This document shows positions 7,644-14,706 of a stretch of DNA of 17,676 bases, piece by piece (the first letter of the stretch is position 1; each line of letters opens with the position of its first letter). Below the pieces are notes generated by a model. It searched no databases. It saw only the letters and a program-made list of their open reading frames with translations, and had not been told where the DNA came from. The position numbers and the translations under genes are program-made. The DNA is from an uncultured Clostridia bacterium (GTDB lineage Bacteria; Bacillota; Clostridia; Christensenellales; Aristaeellaceae), in the NCBI GenBank assembly GCA_934636425.1, contig CAKUAV010000050.1, positions 1 to 17,676 on the forward strand, given 5' to 3'.

Positions 7644-10331
7644 TCAATCCTCCTTTTTAATCTGTTCCAGCCCTCTCTCCCGGCTGTATCTGAGTTTAAA
7701 GCCGTTCAGCTCGGAGCGGCCCTCGCCGTCCACAATCAGCACGAGCTCCTCCGACAGTCTGTAATCGTCCTTCCACGCATCGGGCATATGAAAGCGCATT
7801 TTCAGCTCCTCGATCGTTTTTTCCACGTTCCATTCAGAAGCCAGCGCGCGCGGCAGCCTTAAGCGCTGCCTGAGAAGCCGCCCGCAGGTCTCCGCGTCAA
7901 GACGGTGCGAAACGTCGAGCGCTTTGTCCGTTCCAAACAGCGTCAGCAGGCCGCTCTCGGGGCGCTGGAGCAGTATCACTTCGACGGACGATATGCTGTC
8001 TCGCACGGCCGCCTCGCTCTTCTCGTCATCGCCCGTGTCGCCATCGAGCAGGCCGTTCAGCGGACTCGTGCCGCTCCATCGGGAAGGCCGCACGTCCGTC
8101 GGTTCGCGCAGCAGATAGCCTCTGGCGCGCGTCTTCATGTTTTTTATATCAACGTCATACTTTTCATGCTGCTCGGACAGCTCAATGGGAATCTCGTTTT
8201 CGTCATAGGTCTTTTCGACCAGCAAGGGAATATCGTCCGGCAGCGCGACGCTTTCCGGCAGAAGGGAGGCCGTGCGCAGCAGCAGCCAGTCCCCGTATAT
8301 GCCGCGCGAGCCGCTCTCCAGCTGCTGCGTGTTCAGCACAATGCACGTCGGCCTCTCAAGACCCTCGGGGCGCGGCCGCTCGTGCCGGTGCAAGCGTCCC
8401 AGCCGCTGAAGCAGCAGATCCATCGGGCACAGCTCCGTGACCAGATGGTCAAAGTCAATATCCAGCGACTGCTCGAGCACCTGCGTGCCGACAACGATCA
8501 GCCCTCTTCGCGTCTCGAATGTGGATTTTTTGCCGATGCGCTCTGTCAGCTTCCTCTCCCATGCAGTGCGGTCTTCCTCCGTATACTGCGCATGGCAGAG
8601 CATGACCTCCGCTCCGGGCAGTTCCTGCGCCAGCCGCCGCGACAGCTGCTGTGCGCGGGAGACCGTGTTGCAGATTATGCCCGCGCAGCCGCCCTGCCGC
8701 ACAGCCCCCATAACGCTTTCCAGCGCCCACTCGTCGTCCCCGCAGACAATCGAAACGCGCTTCGTGCGCGCCTCCGCCGCAATCGACCGATACTTTATGG
8801 CGTTGCCGTCCGTCCATGCCAGCAGCGGATACTGCGCCGGACGCGCTTCCTTTATGACTTTTTTCCCGCTGATCTCCTGACCCTTGAGATAGGCGCGGCA
8901 AAGCTGCTCTTCCCTTGAAGACGGCAGCGTCGCCGAGAGCAGGAACACGGGAACGCGATACCGCCCGAGCCATTCCAGCGTTCTGTCCAGATAGACGTTC
9001 ATATAGGCGTCATAGGCATGGCACTCATCGACGATGACAACCTTGCCGGCCAGCGCAATATGCCGCAGCATGACGTGCTTCTGCCTGAGCGCGGCCATCA
9101 GCAGCTGATCGACCGTTCCAACCGCAAAATCAGCCAGCAGGCGCTTCTTTCTGCCGGAAAACCACTGATGCACAAAGAGACCGTCCCGCGAGACGTCCGC
9201 CTCGAAAAACTCGGCGTAGTCGGGATTGGATTCCGCGTTGCGGTGAATCAGATTGACGCTGTGCCGTCCGTCGGCGGCGCTTTGCTCCGCCCAGTGGACG
9301 ACGCGCATGAACAGACCGTTGGCCGTGGCCTGAGTCGGCAGGGCAAAATACAGGCCGCCCTCTCCGAAGCGAGCCGCCAGCACATCGGCCGCAGCCAGCG
9401 CCGCTTCGGTCTTTTCGACGCCCATCTGCGCCGACAAAATAAAAATGCCGGGATTTTCCGCCCGATTAACCGTCTCCAGCATGGCCTTCTGAACCGCATT
9501 GGGCGTGAAGGCGAATTTTCTCTCAAATGCCGCATCGTCCATATCCCGGCATTGCGATATCCAGCGGGCGGGCAGGCGGATTCTTTCACAGGCGGCGCGG
9601 GCGCGCGCATCGCAGTCCACGCGCTCCCCCGGATCACACTGCGCAAGGAGCGGGAAGAACTCCTCATTGCTCGCCAGCCAGTCCGCCATGATGACCAGCC
9701 CGGTCAGCAGCACCTGCTGAGAAAATCCGATTTCGGGAATTTCTTCCATGCCGGCATAGCCGCACAGCTTCAGCGCGAAATCGCTCCATTCGCCGCGCAG
9801 CTTTTTCCAGTATGCCGCGCGCGCCGCGCTGCCGTCGCTCAGATCGAGCTTAATATGCTCCCGCGCCCACGCCTGTCCGTCAACCATGTCGTTTAGCGGC
9901 GTTCCGTGATGCGCGCCGACCACGGACGCAATGCGAAGCGGACAGCCCTGCTCGATCAATATGGCCGCGCCGGCCTGGGCATGGCGCATTTCTTCGCCCG
10001 TTCCCGCCGGCATTTCCGGCAGCACGCCGGCTTCCGTCTGCCTCCGCCTCACTTCCGCGAGGCCTTCGGATATTTTCCGCTGAAACGCCGTGTTCATTTT
10101 TCCTATGTCATGATTGAGCGCGATAAATTCCGCAAGCCGCGTCAGAGCGTCCCGGCTCAATGCGCCTTCCATTTGAACGACGACGTTTTCCGGAAGCCGT
10201 GTCATGATGAGCCAGCGCATCACCATCGCCGTATCCACGCCGTGAAGCCACAGCGGCAGCCATTTTCCCGGCCCCATTTTTGCCGAAAAAGCCCGAATGT
10301 CCGCAGGCGTCTCGAGATTGTCGATATTCAT
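7644..10331 (-). CDS. cas3: Cas3 HD nuclease-helicase, type I-E
   Basis: 895 aa, full length. Cas3 is recruited by target-bound Cascade, then unwinds and degrades DNA. The HD nuclease ligands are present: H30, H74-D75 (NHDIGK), H117, H141-H142 (AHHG) and D217 (ADWLASNE). The SF2 helicase motifs are Walker A-like AQMGVEKTEAAL (301-312), ALPTQATANGLF (330-341), DECH (435-438), SAT (466-468), GTQVLEQSLDID (615-626) and QRLGRLHR (642-649). Walker A is odd: the Gly just before the catalytic Lys307 is Glu306 (codon GAA). The ATG at 10331 follows GGAGA by 10-11 nt. It is the first gene of the operon, with a strong promoter 66 nt upstream. Confidence 0.97.
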   Translation of the reverse strand: MNIDNLETPADIRAFSAKMGPGKWLPLWLHGVDTAMVMRWLIMTRLPENVVVQMEGALSRDALTRLAEFIALNHDIGKMNTAFQRKISEGLAEVRRRQTEAGVLPEMPAGTGEEMRHAQAGAAILIEQGCPLRIASVVGAHHGTPLNDMVDGQAWAREHIKLDLSDGSAARAAYWKKLRGEWSDFALKLCGYAGMEEIPEIGFSQQVLLTGLVIMADWLASNEEFFPLLAQCDPGERVDCDARARAACERIRLPARWISQCRDMDDAAFERKFAFTPNAVQKAMLETVNRAENPGIFILSAQMGVEKTEAALAAADVLAARFGEGGLYFALPTQATANGLFMRVVHWAEQSAADGRHSVNLIHRNAESNPDYAEFFEADVSRDGLFVHQWFSGRKKRLLADFAVGTVDQLLMAALRQKHVMLRHIALAGKVVIVDECHAYDAYMNVYLDRTLEWLGRYRVPVFLLSATLPSSREEQLCRAYLKGQEISGKKVIKEARPAQYPLLAWTDGNAIKYRSIAAEARTKRVSIVCGDDEWALESVMGAVRQGGCAGIICNTVSRAQQLSRRLAQELPGAEVMLCHAQYTEEDRTAWERKLTERIGKKSTFETRRGLIVVGTQVLEQSLDIDFDHLVTELCPMDLLLQRLGRLHRHERPRPEGLERPTCIVLNTQQLESGSRGIYGDWLLLRTASLLPESVALPDDIPLLVEKTYDENEIPIELSEQHEKYDVDIKNMKTRARGYLLREPTDVRPSRWSGTSPLNGLLDGDTGDDEKSEAAVRDSISSVEVILLQRPESGLLTLFGTDKALDVSHRLDAETCGRLLRQRLRLPRALASEWNVEKTIEELKMRFHMPDAWKDDYRLSEELVLIVDGEGRSELNGFKLRYSRERGLEQIKKED

Positions 10332-10396
10332 TTGAACATTTTCTCCAAATTTTGCAAGTGTCCGTCAACAACGTTTCGTCAAAATGTCGTACATAC

Positions 10397-10425
10397 ATTC
10401 TACTGCAGAGTACAGATATTATCAA
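10397..10425 (-). promoter_or_regulatory. Sigma-A promoter of the cas operon
   Basis: On the minus strand, -35 TTGATA (10420-10425) and -10 TAGAAT (10397-10402) are separated by exactly 17 nt. Each hexamer matches consensus at 5 of 6 bases. The predicted start near 10390 leaves a 5' UTR of roughly 60 nt before the cas3 ATG. A CTGCAG palindrome lies in the spacer (10403-10408), and TTGACG occurs twice just downstream of the predicted start. Either could be an operator, but neither is an obvious known one. Confidence 0.85.
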
Positions 10426-10855
10426 CCATGTCGAGCCGCATTTGGCAGGTGTTTTAGAAACGCCGATTTGATACGCATTTTGCACAATTCAAAGCGCAGA
10501 TTTTTCGTCCGGCGGTTATACTCGCTCTGAACCGCAAAAAGGCGCGCCTTTGAAACGCGGGCGCGCTTTGCGGCGATGTGATCGTCCCGACCGCAGTCCG
10601 GGCAAAGACGGCGCTTCGGGCGGCGACTTTTCTCTGCCGCGCCGGAGAGCGACCGCCGGGAATATGCCGCCGAACAGGCGACACTGAAATGAATTTTTCA
10701 AAGCAGCAGATCGTATGCCGGCTGCATCCATTGCCGGGAATCGCGTCCGTTTTGCGGAAAATCCCTCGGCAAACTGTTCGCTGCGGGAAGAAGAAATTCC
10801 GCTCATACCGCGGCGCGGAATTTGGCAATTCAACCGAATAGAAAGGAAAACAGTC
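10426..10855. other. 430-bp intergenic region between the divergent cas operon and the small membrane-protein gene
   Basis: No gene is supported here. Open frames exist on both strands but have Cys/Arg-rich composition and no ribosome binding sites. Visible structure includes an inverted repeat at 10542-10566 flanked by an A run, and a small hairpin-forming stretch GCGGGA/TTCCGC near 10784-10803. No clear promoter for the downstream plus-strand gene was found. Confidence 0.5.
10536..10566 (-). terminator. Terminator-like hairpin on the minus strand
   Basis: Perfect 7-bp stem GCGCGCC/GGCGCGC (10542-10548 and 10560-10566) with an 11-nt loop. On the minus strand it is followed by five T residues (10536-10540 read as AAAAA on plus). 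It would stop leftward transcription entering the cas promoter region. No minus-strand gene lies immediately upstream, so its role is unclear. Confidence 0.4.
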
Positions 10856-11032
10856 ATGAAGCCTTCGGAAGACAAGAACACTCAAAAAACAGCGAACGCA
10901 TCCGCCGGAGCTTTCCTCGGCGTCGGCCTGAGCCTCGGCATGATGTTCGGCGCAATCATAGGGCTGTGCGCCGCCGCGCTGAAGGGGAAGAACAAATCGG
11001 AAGATCACGATCAAAACGCCGAAGAGCGGTAA
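10856..11032 (+). CDS. Small glycine-rich single-span membrane protein
   Basis: 58 aa. A hydrophilic N-terminus (MKPSEDKNTQKT) is followed by one hydrophobic Gly/Ala-rich segment at about residues 16-42 (core GAFLGVGLSLGMMFGAIIG), then a charged Lys/Asp/Glu tail. GxxxG-like spacing of glycines suggests a glycine-zipper helix that could self-associate. The ATG at 10856 was chosen for the AAAGGA about 9 nt upstream; the in-frame extension upstream to 10715 has no such site and an unlikely composition. It stands alone and diverges from the cas operon. No family with a known function is recognised. Similar tiny membrane proteins are common hypothetical proteins in Bacillota. Confidence 0.7.
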   Translation: MKPSEDKNTQKTANASAGAFLGVGLSLGMMFGAIIGLCAAALKGKNKSEDHDQNAEER

Positions 11033-11083
11033 ACGCTCTGCGGCAGCCCTTTTCTCCGGCGTTTCAGGCCAAGCCGCAAAATG

Positions 11084-11123
11084 AGCGCCGCAGGCAGATG
11101 CGCGTCGGTAAAGCGGCGCTTTT
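11084..11123 (+). terminator. Probable rho-independent terminator of the small membrane-protein gene
   Basis: Perfect 8-bp stem AGCGCCGC/GCGGCGCT (11084-11091 and 11113-11120) with a 21-nt loop, followed by a short T run (11120-11123). It lies 52 nt after the stop codon. The T run is short and the loop long, so efficiency may be modest. Confidence 0.5.
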
Positions 11124-11186
11124 GCGGGCAAGAGCGTAAAAATACAATCATGCATAAAGACAGGCCATTCAGCGTGCGCGCGCTGC

Positions 11187-11214
11187 TTGACACATCGAAA
11201 AAATCCGCTATAAT
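11187..11214 (+). promoter_or_regulatory. Consensus sigma-A promoter of the nucleoside hydrolase gene
   Basis: Perfect -35 TTGACA (11187-11192) and perfect -10 TATAAT (11209-11214) with a 16-nt spacer. The predicted transcription start near 11221 coincides with an in-frame GTG. That rules the GTG out as the translation start and supports the ATG at 11260. Confidence 0.93.
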
Positions 11215-11259
11215 AGAGCCGTGCCGTCCCCTCACATTGTGCGCAAGGAGGTTTTTTCC

Positions 11260-12150
11260 ATGCTCCACATCCTTCTGGATACCGACATCGGCAACGACAT
11301 GGACGATATGCAGGCCCTCGCCTATCTGCTCGCGCAGCCCGGCGCAGAGCTGCTGGGCATAACCACCGTCACCGGCGAGGCAATCGCGCGCGCCGAGCTG
11401 GCCGACATGATGCTGCGCCTGGCCGGACGCGGCGACGTCCCCGTCCATGCCGGCTCTGAAAACCCGCTCTCCGGCGCGTTTCTTCAGAGACGCGTTACGC
11501 CCGTTGAAAAGGCGCTGCTGGACGACTTCCCGCATCGCGCCGATTTTGACGCGGATACGGCGGTCGACTTTCTGCGCCGCACGATCGAGGCGCATCCGCA
11601 CGAGATCACGCTGTGCTGCATAGGCCCGCTGACCAACATCGCGCGCCTGTTCCGCGCTCATTCGCACATACCCGGCCTGCTCAAAACGCTGGTCGTCATG
11701 GGCGGCCGCTACGGCGACGTCGATACGGCGCGCTGGGGCGTTCAGGAGTGGAACATCATCAACGACCCCGAGGCCGCGAACATCGTCTTTTCCGCGCCGG
11801 TTCGCGAAGCGCTCGTGTTCGGCGTTGAGCTGACCTGCCGCGTATTTCGCACGGACACCGCGCGCGTCGCCGATTCGGCGCAGGCCTGCCCCTGCCTTGT
11901 CCCGTTTGCGCGCGCCATACGCGACAGCAGCGAGGCGTGGTATCACGACGCGGTGGCGCTCTCCGCGCTCTTTGACGGCGCGGGCATGACGTTCGAACGG
12001 GGCGTGATCAGCGTGAGCGACGCGGGCGACACGCGCTTTGCGCCCGATGAAAGCGGAGCGCATCGCCTCATGACGGCCATGGACAACGATCTGTTCTTCA
12101 GCCATTTCTTTGAAACGCTCGGCATTGAGCCGGTGGCGGAGCAAAACTGA
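11260..12150 (+). CDS. Nucleoside hydrolase (inosine-uridine preferring family)
   Basis: 296 aa, close to the usual ~310. Nucleoside hydrolases split the N-glycosidic bond of nucleosides to base plus ribose in salvage. The N-terminal calcium-binding motif is DTDIGNDMDD (7-16). Further family marks are VVMGG (145-149), EWNIINDPEAANIVF (163-177) and the C-terminal metal ligand D230 in YHDAVAL. The ATG at 11260 has AAGGAGG 8 nt upstream. There is no signal peptide, so it is cytosolic. It is transcribed alone between its own promoter and terminator. Substrate preference cannot be read from the sequence, and the broader family includes members acting on other ribosides. Confidence 0.93.
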   Translation: MLHILLDTDIGNDMDDMQALAYLLAQPGAELLGITTVTGEAIARAELADMMLRLAGRGDVPVHAGSENPLSGAFLQRRVTPVEKALLDDFPHRADFDADTAVDFLRRTIEAHPHEITLCCIGPLTNIARLFRAHSHIPGLLKTLVVMGGRYGDVDTARWGVQEWNIINDPEAANIVFSAPVREALVFGVELTCRVFRTDTARVADSAQACPCLVPFARAIRDSSEAWYHDAVALSALFDGAGMTFERGVISVSDAGDTRFAPDESGAHRLMTAMDNDLFFSHFFETLGIEPVAEQN

Positions 12151-12151
12151 C

Positions 12152-12206
12152 AAAGCGCGGGACGCGGGGAGAATGCAGCAGCTCTCCCCCGTGCCCCGCT
12201 TTTTTT
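12152..12206 (+). terminator. Strong rho-independent terminator after the nucleoside hydrolase gene
   Basis: A long GC-rich hairpin has an inner stem GGGGAGA/TCTCCCC (12166-12172 and 12183-12189) around a 10-nt loop. An outer imperfect AAAGCG/CGCTTT pairing extends it, and seven T residues follow (12200-12206). It begins immediately after the stop codon. Confidence 0.92.
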
Positions 12207-12733
12207 ATGGCTCTTCACTGAAATCTTGGGCGTGCAAGTCCATAGCAGCAGATTGCACGGCTTTGCCATGACAGACTGCCTAAAAACCTTCGGAAAGCTC
12301 GTGAGGGTCGAAACTCTCTTGAATTTTCAATCATACCCAGCGACGGAAAGTCCCATTGCCAGAGCAAAGCTGGAGGGAGCGCGCGGCAGAGCGCTTGCAT
12401 CCTCGTTCGCCAGCTTGCTAACGCGCCGCCTCACAACTCGGCGGCGCATCGGGCAACGTCTTTTCCGCCATCTGCGGCATGCAAATTTCTCAATTTACCT
12501 CCAGTAAACCCTCGAAATCTGTATTGGCATCTGACAAAAAAATCCATTCGCCGGCCGACCACCTCATTTGTGCGGCGTTGCCTTGAGACCTTTGGGGCAG
12601 GCTGACATGGCGCCGCCATGAGAAAACGGCAAAGAAGGGAAAATGCGCGTTTACAGCGCGGTCTTTGCTTCCATGCTGTTCACGCCTCTCTGCCGCGCCC
12701 CGCTTCCACCGGCTTTTTCGTGAAGAGCCTTTT
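12207..12733. other. 527-bp non-coding region with several hairpins
   Basis: No gene is supported on either strand; the short open frames lack ribosome binding sites. Inverted repeats are CGTGCAA/TTGCACG (12231-12237 and 12253-12259), GCGCCGCC/GGCGGCGC (12423-12430 and 12440-12447, 9-nt loop) and a 15-bp palindrome CATGGCGCCGCCATG (12606-12620). A plus-strand terminator closes the region. This would fit an untranslated RNA, a repeated intergenic element or decayed coding DNA. The sequence alone does not decide between them. Confidence 0.5.
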
Positions 12734-12735
12734 TT
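12711..12735 (+). terminator. Rho-independent terminator on the plus strand
   Basis: Hairpin GGCTTTTT/GTGAAGAGCC (12711-12729, about 8 pairs including two G-U) followed by six T residues (12730-12735). It acts on plus-strand transcripts, but no plus-strand gene lies between it and the previous terminator at 12206. Its T run overlaps the stop codon of the leftward hydrolase gene. In the minus direction the hairpin lacks a T tail. Confidence 0.6.
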
Positions 12736-13396
12736 ATGGCGTTTGAACGCGTTTTAATGTCTGCGCAAACAGCCACGCCCACATTGCGTCGTCGGCATAG
12801 GCGCGCTCCCACGCCTCGTGATGCACGTCGGGATAGATGGTCAGCCGCACGTCCGCACCCGCTCTTTGCGCCGCGCGCGCCATCTTCACGCTCTCCTCGA
12901 CCGGCACCGTTTCGTCGAGCAGGCCATGAAACGCCCAGACCGGCTTCCCCTTCAGGCGGCTGGCGAACCACTCCTGACCGCCGCCGCACACGGGCACAAC
13001 CGCCGCGAACCAGTCGGGATGCGCGCAGGCCAGCTGCCATGTGGTAAAGCCGCCCATGCTGCCGCCGGTCACATACACGCGCCTTGCGTCCACGCGCGGA
13101 TCATGGCGCATCGCGTCGACGAACTCGGCGAGCGTCTCAAACAGATCAAACCAGTGATCCTCATGGCACTGCGGCGCGGCCAGCACAGCCGGAAAGGACT
13201 CCCCCGCCTCGATCCGTTTGAGCGGCCCGACAACGCCCATCAGGCCGAGAGATTTTCCGCGGCTGCCCGCGCCGTGGATATAGACCACCAGCGGCAGGGG
13301 CGCGGCCGCATCCTTCGGCGCGTAATACAGATAGTCCAGATATTCGCCCGGACGGCGCGCGGAATCAAACCGCTTTTCCTCAAGCACACGGAACAT
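12734..13396 (-). CDS. Alpha/beta hydrolase (prolyl oligopeptidase/esterase-like)
   Basis: 220 aa, a compact alpha/beta hydrolase. The oxyanion-hole region is YIHGAGSRG (39-47). The nucleophile elbow GGSMGG places the catalytic Ser at 113. The acid is probably D161 in HGLLDETVP, and the His is probably H193 in YPDVHHEAW. The first 35 residues resemble the YLDYLYYAPKD entry strand seen in PHB-depolymerase-like and S9-type esterases. There is no signal peptide or membrane segment. It starts 11 nt after the deacetylase stop, with AGGTGA upstream, so the two form an operon and may act on related, possibly acylated carbohydrate, substrates. The true substrate is unknown. Confidence 0.88.
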   Translation of the reverse strand: MFRVLEEKRFDSARRPGEYLDYLYYAPKDAAAPLPLVVYIHGAGSRGKSLGLMGVVGPLKRIEAGESFPAVLAAPQCHEDHWFDLFETLAEFVDAMRHDPRVDARRVYVTGGSMGGFTTWQLACAHPDWFAAVVPVCGGGQEWFASRLKGKPVWAFHGLLDETVPVEESVKMARAAQRAGADVRLTIYPDVHHEAWERAYADDAMWAWLFAQTLKRVQTP

Positions 13397-13407
13397 ATCT
13401 CTTCACC

Positions 13408-14196
13408 TCACAGCCGAATCGTCTCGCCCGCCGGAACGCGTATGATCTCGCGCTTGTCCTTCTCCACCCACACGTCCATGTGCGCGGGGTTATGGATCAG
13501 CGATTCGTCGGCGGAGACGCGCAGGCCGCGCACGGCGGAGAGATAGTCGTAAATCTCGATGTTTGTGGCATACCAGATCTTATCGCTGCCGGCCACGGTC
13601 GAGACGAGCTTTTCCATGTATTCCCAGTCGCTCTCGCTGCGCATTTCGTGCGCATGACCCCAGATGTAGAACAGCGGCTGCGTCCATTCGGAATCGAGCG
13701 TGCGCATGAACTGCTCGGCCAGCGGCAGCGCATCCTTGTGGTGGCAGGTGGGATGCCACGCGAGGAAATCCTCGGGCAGGCCGAACTTCATCGTGCTCTT
13801 CGTGGTGCGGCTGTAGAGTATTCCGCAGGCGCGCAGCGCGTTCTCCGCCTCCGCCGAATACGCGCCGCTGGGATAGGACATCCCCACGACGGGATAGCCC
13901 GCGGCCTCCTCGAGCGCGCGCCGGTTGTCCATGATCTCGGAAACGAGCGATGCGGCGGGCATTTTGTCCAGCCAGCCGTGGCGAACGGTGTGACAGGAAA
14001 TCTCATGGCCGGCATACAGGCGGCGAAGCTCCGCATTGCGCGCCTCGGAAAAATCTGCGCCGTTGATGTGGAATGTGCCCCTGACGCCATAGCGGTTGAA
14101 CAGAGCGACAAGGCGCTCGTCGTTTTTGTGGCCGTCGTCATAGCTGAACGTCACGACGCGCTTTTTGCCGCCGGGGTAGCAGTGAAACTGAATCAT
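13408..14196 (-). CDS. Polysaccharide deacetylase family protein (NodB-like, CE4)
   Basis: 262 aa. CE4 enzymes remove N- or O-acetyl groups from sugars using a metal held by Asp-His-His. Motif 1 is TFSYDDG (16-22, catalytic D20 and metal D21). Motif 2 is HTVRH (69-73, metal His pair). Motif 3 resembles SYPSGAYS (107-114), and WGHAHEM (179-185) supplies a late His. No signal peptide or anchor is visible, so it is probably cytosolic. That is unlike peptidoglycan deacetylases and suggests a soluble or small substrate. The ATG at 14196 follows an AGGAAAGGAAG stretch by 10 nt. It is the first gene of a two-gene leftward operon with the alpha/beta hydrolase. Confidence 0.9.
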   Translation of the reverse strand: MIQFHCYPGGKKRVVTFSYDDGHKNDERLVALFNRYGVRGTFHINGADFSEARNAELRRLYAGHEISCHTVRHGWLDKMPAASLVSEIMDNRRALEEAAGYPVVGMSYPSGAYSAEAENALRACGILYSRTTKSTMKFGLPEDFLAWHPTCHHKDALPLAEQFMRTLDSEWTQPLFYIWGHAHEMRSESDWEYMEKLVSTVAGSDKIWYATNIEIYDYLSAVRGLRVSADESLIHNPAHMDVWVEKDKREIIRVPAGETIRL

Positions 14197-14263
14197 ATCG
14201 GCAAAACTTCCTTTCCTCGCGGCCTTTTTTCAACAAACGCCGCATCTTTCCAAATCCGCCTCC

Positions 14264-14293
14264 ATTATAACAGCCCCGCCCGCCGGAGCGCAA
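14264..14293 (-). promoter_or_regulatory. Promoter of the deacetylase-hydrolase operon
   Basis: On the minus strand there is a perfect -10 TATAAT (14264-14269) with a weak -35 TTGCGC (14288-14293) at 18-nt spacing. The predicted start is near 14257, giving a 5' UTR of about 60 nt. The -35 matches consensus only in TTG, so activation by a regulator is possible. Confidence 0.6.
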
Positions 14294-14405
14294 TACAAAA
14301 TCGCCGCCTTTGAGGCAACTCAATCATAGAGCGTCAAAAATGGAACCTCCCCATGAAGAAAAGCGGCGCAATGCGCCATTACCCGCAGGACGGCGCGCGC
14401 CCCTG

Positions 14406-14435
14406 TTGACAGCGCGGGAGGCCGCGTGGTAGAAT
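14406..14435 (+). promoter_or_regulatory. Promoter in repeat copy 1
   Basis: Perfect -35 TTGACA (14406-14411), 18-nt spacer, and -10 TAGAAT (14430-14435) preceded by TGG, giving an extended -10 (TGnTAGAAT). The same arrangement is kept in copy 2. It probably drives the secreted-protein gene at 14707. Confidence 0.85.
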
Positions 14436-14477
14436 GCAGGTGCAGCGCGGAAGTGTATCATCGGTCGAATAAAGAAG

Positions 14478-14521
14478 CCCTGCGGAAGCGCCATGGACGC
14501 TGAATCCGTTCAGCCGCAGGG
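14478..14521 (+). other. Structured 44-nt RNA element, copy 1
   Basis: An outer perfect 8-bp stem CCCTGCGG/CCGCAGGG (14478-14485 and 14514-14521) encloses two smaller possible stems, AGCG/CGCT and GAA/TTC around TCCG, giving a potential three-way junction. It lies in the 5' part of the predicted transcript. The same DNA also encodes part of the Rhs remnant, so the structure could be incidental. Confidence 0.45.
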
Positions 14522-14697
14522 GCTGCGCCTGCGATGAAGAGGCTGATATGCGCCGGTATTACTGCCCGGCTCCGGCAAGGTTCATCTCGGCGGATGTGGT
14601 GGCCGGGAAGGTCGGCGCGGTCAAGGGGCATAATTTGTATGCGTATTGTTGAAACAACCCGGAAAAGCGTACGGATGTTACACGCGATAAGGAGTGA
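14503..14697 (+). pseudogene. Rhs core C-terminal remnant, copy 1
   Basis: The frame reads NPFSRRGCACDEEAD, then MRRYYCPAPARFISADVVAG and HNLYAYC. This is the conserved end of the Rhs/YD-repeat core (DEETGL..RYY.P..RFISAD..NLYAYC.NNP). The residue after YC, normally Gly (GGN), is TGA, a one-base nonsense change. The frame then continues NNPEKRTDVTRDKE to a second TGA at 14695-14697. The piece lacks the large N-terminal core, has an internal shortening between DEEAD and MRRYY, and has no start codon with a ribosome site. It is a relic left by recombination of an Rhs C-terminal cassette. Confidence 0.8.
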
Positions 14698-14706
14698 CCG
14701 GCAGAA

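Larger units (their letters stand above)
14386..14648 (+). repeat. Direct repeat copy 1: promoter plus Rhs core-end fragment
   Basis: About 263 bp, roughly 90% identical by eye to 15877-16140 in the same orientation. It holds a near-consensus promoter, a hairpin and the end of an Rhs core. Similarity stops at the codons for NLYAY, just where the variable C-terminal toxin of Rhs proteins would begin. Confidence 0.9.

Noticed and set aside
6482..7660. Plus-strand open frame of 392 codons opposite cse1
   Set aside because: It mirrors cse1 on the other strand, has no recognisable domain or ribosome site, and GC-rich codon bias explains its openness.
10454..11155. Minus-strand open frame of 233 codons in the cas3-nucleoside hydrolase interval
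   Set aside because: Cys/Arg-rich low-quality protein, no ribosome site, overlaps the better-supported 58-aa gene and would run into the cas promoter.
11221..11262. GTG at 11221 as the start of the nucleoside hydrolase
   Set aside because: It coincides with the predicted transcription start of the TTGACA/TATAAT promoter and has no upstream ribosome site. ATG 11260 has AAGGAGG at ideal spacing and begins right at the conserved motif.
12431..12619. Small minus-strand open frame in the non-coding region
   Set aside because: No ribosome site or motif; it spans a perfect hairpin better explained as RNA or DNA structure.
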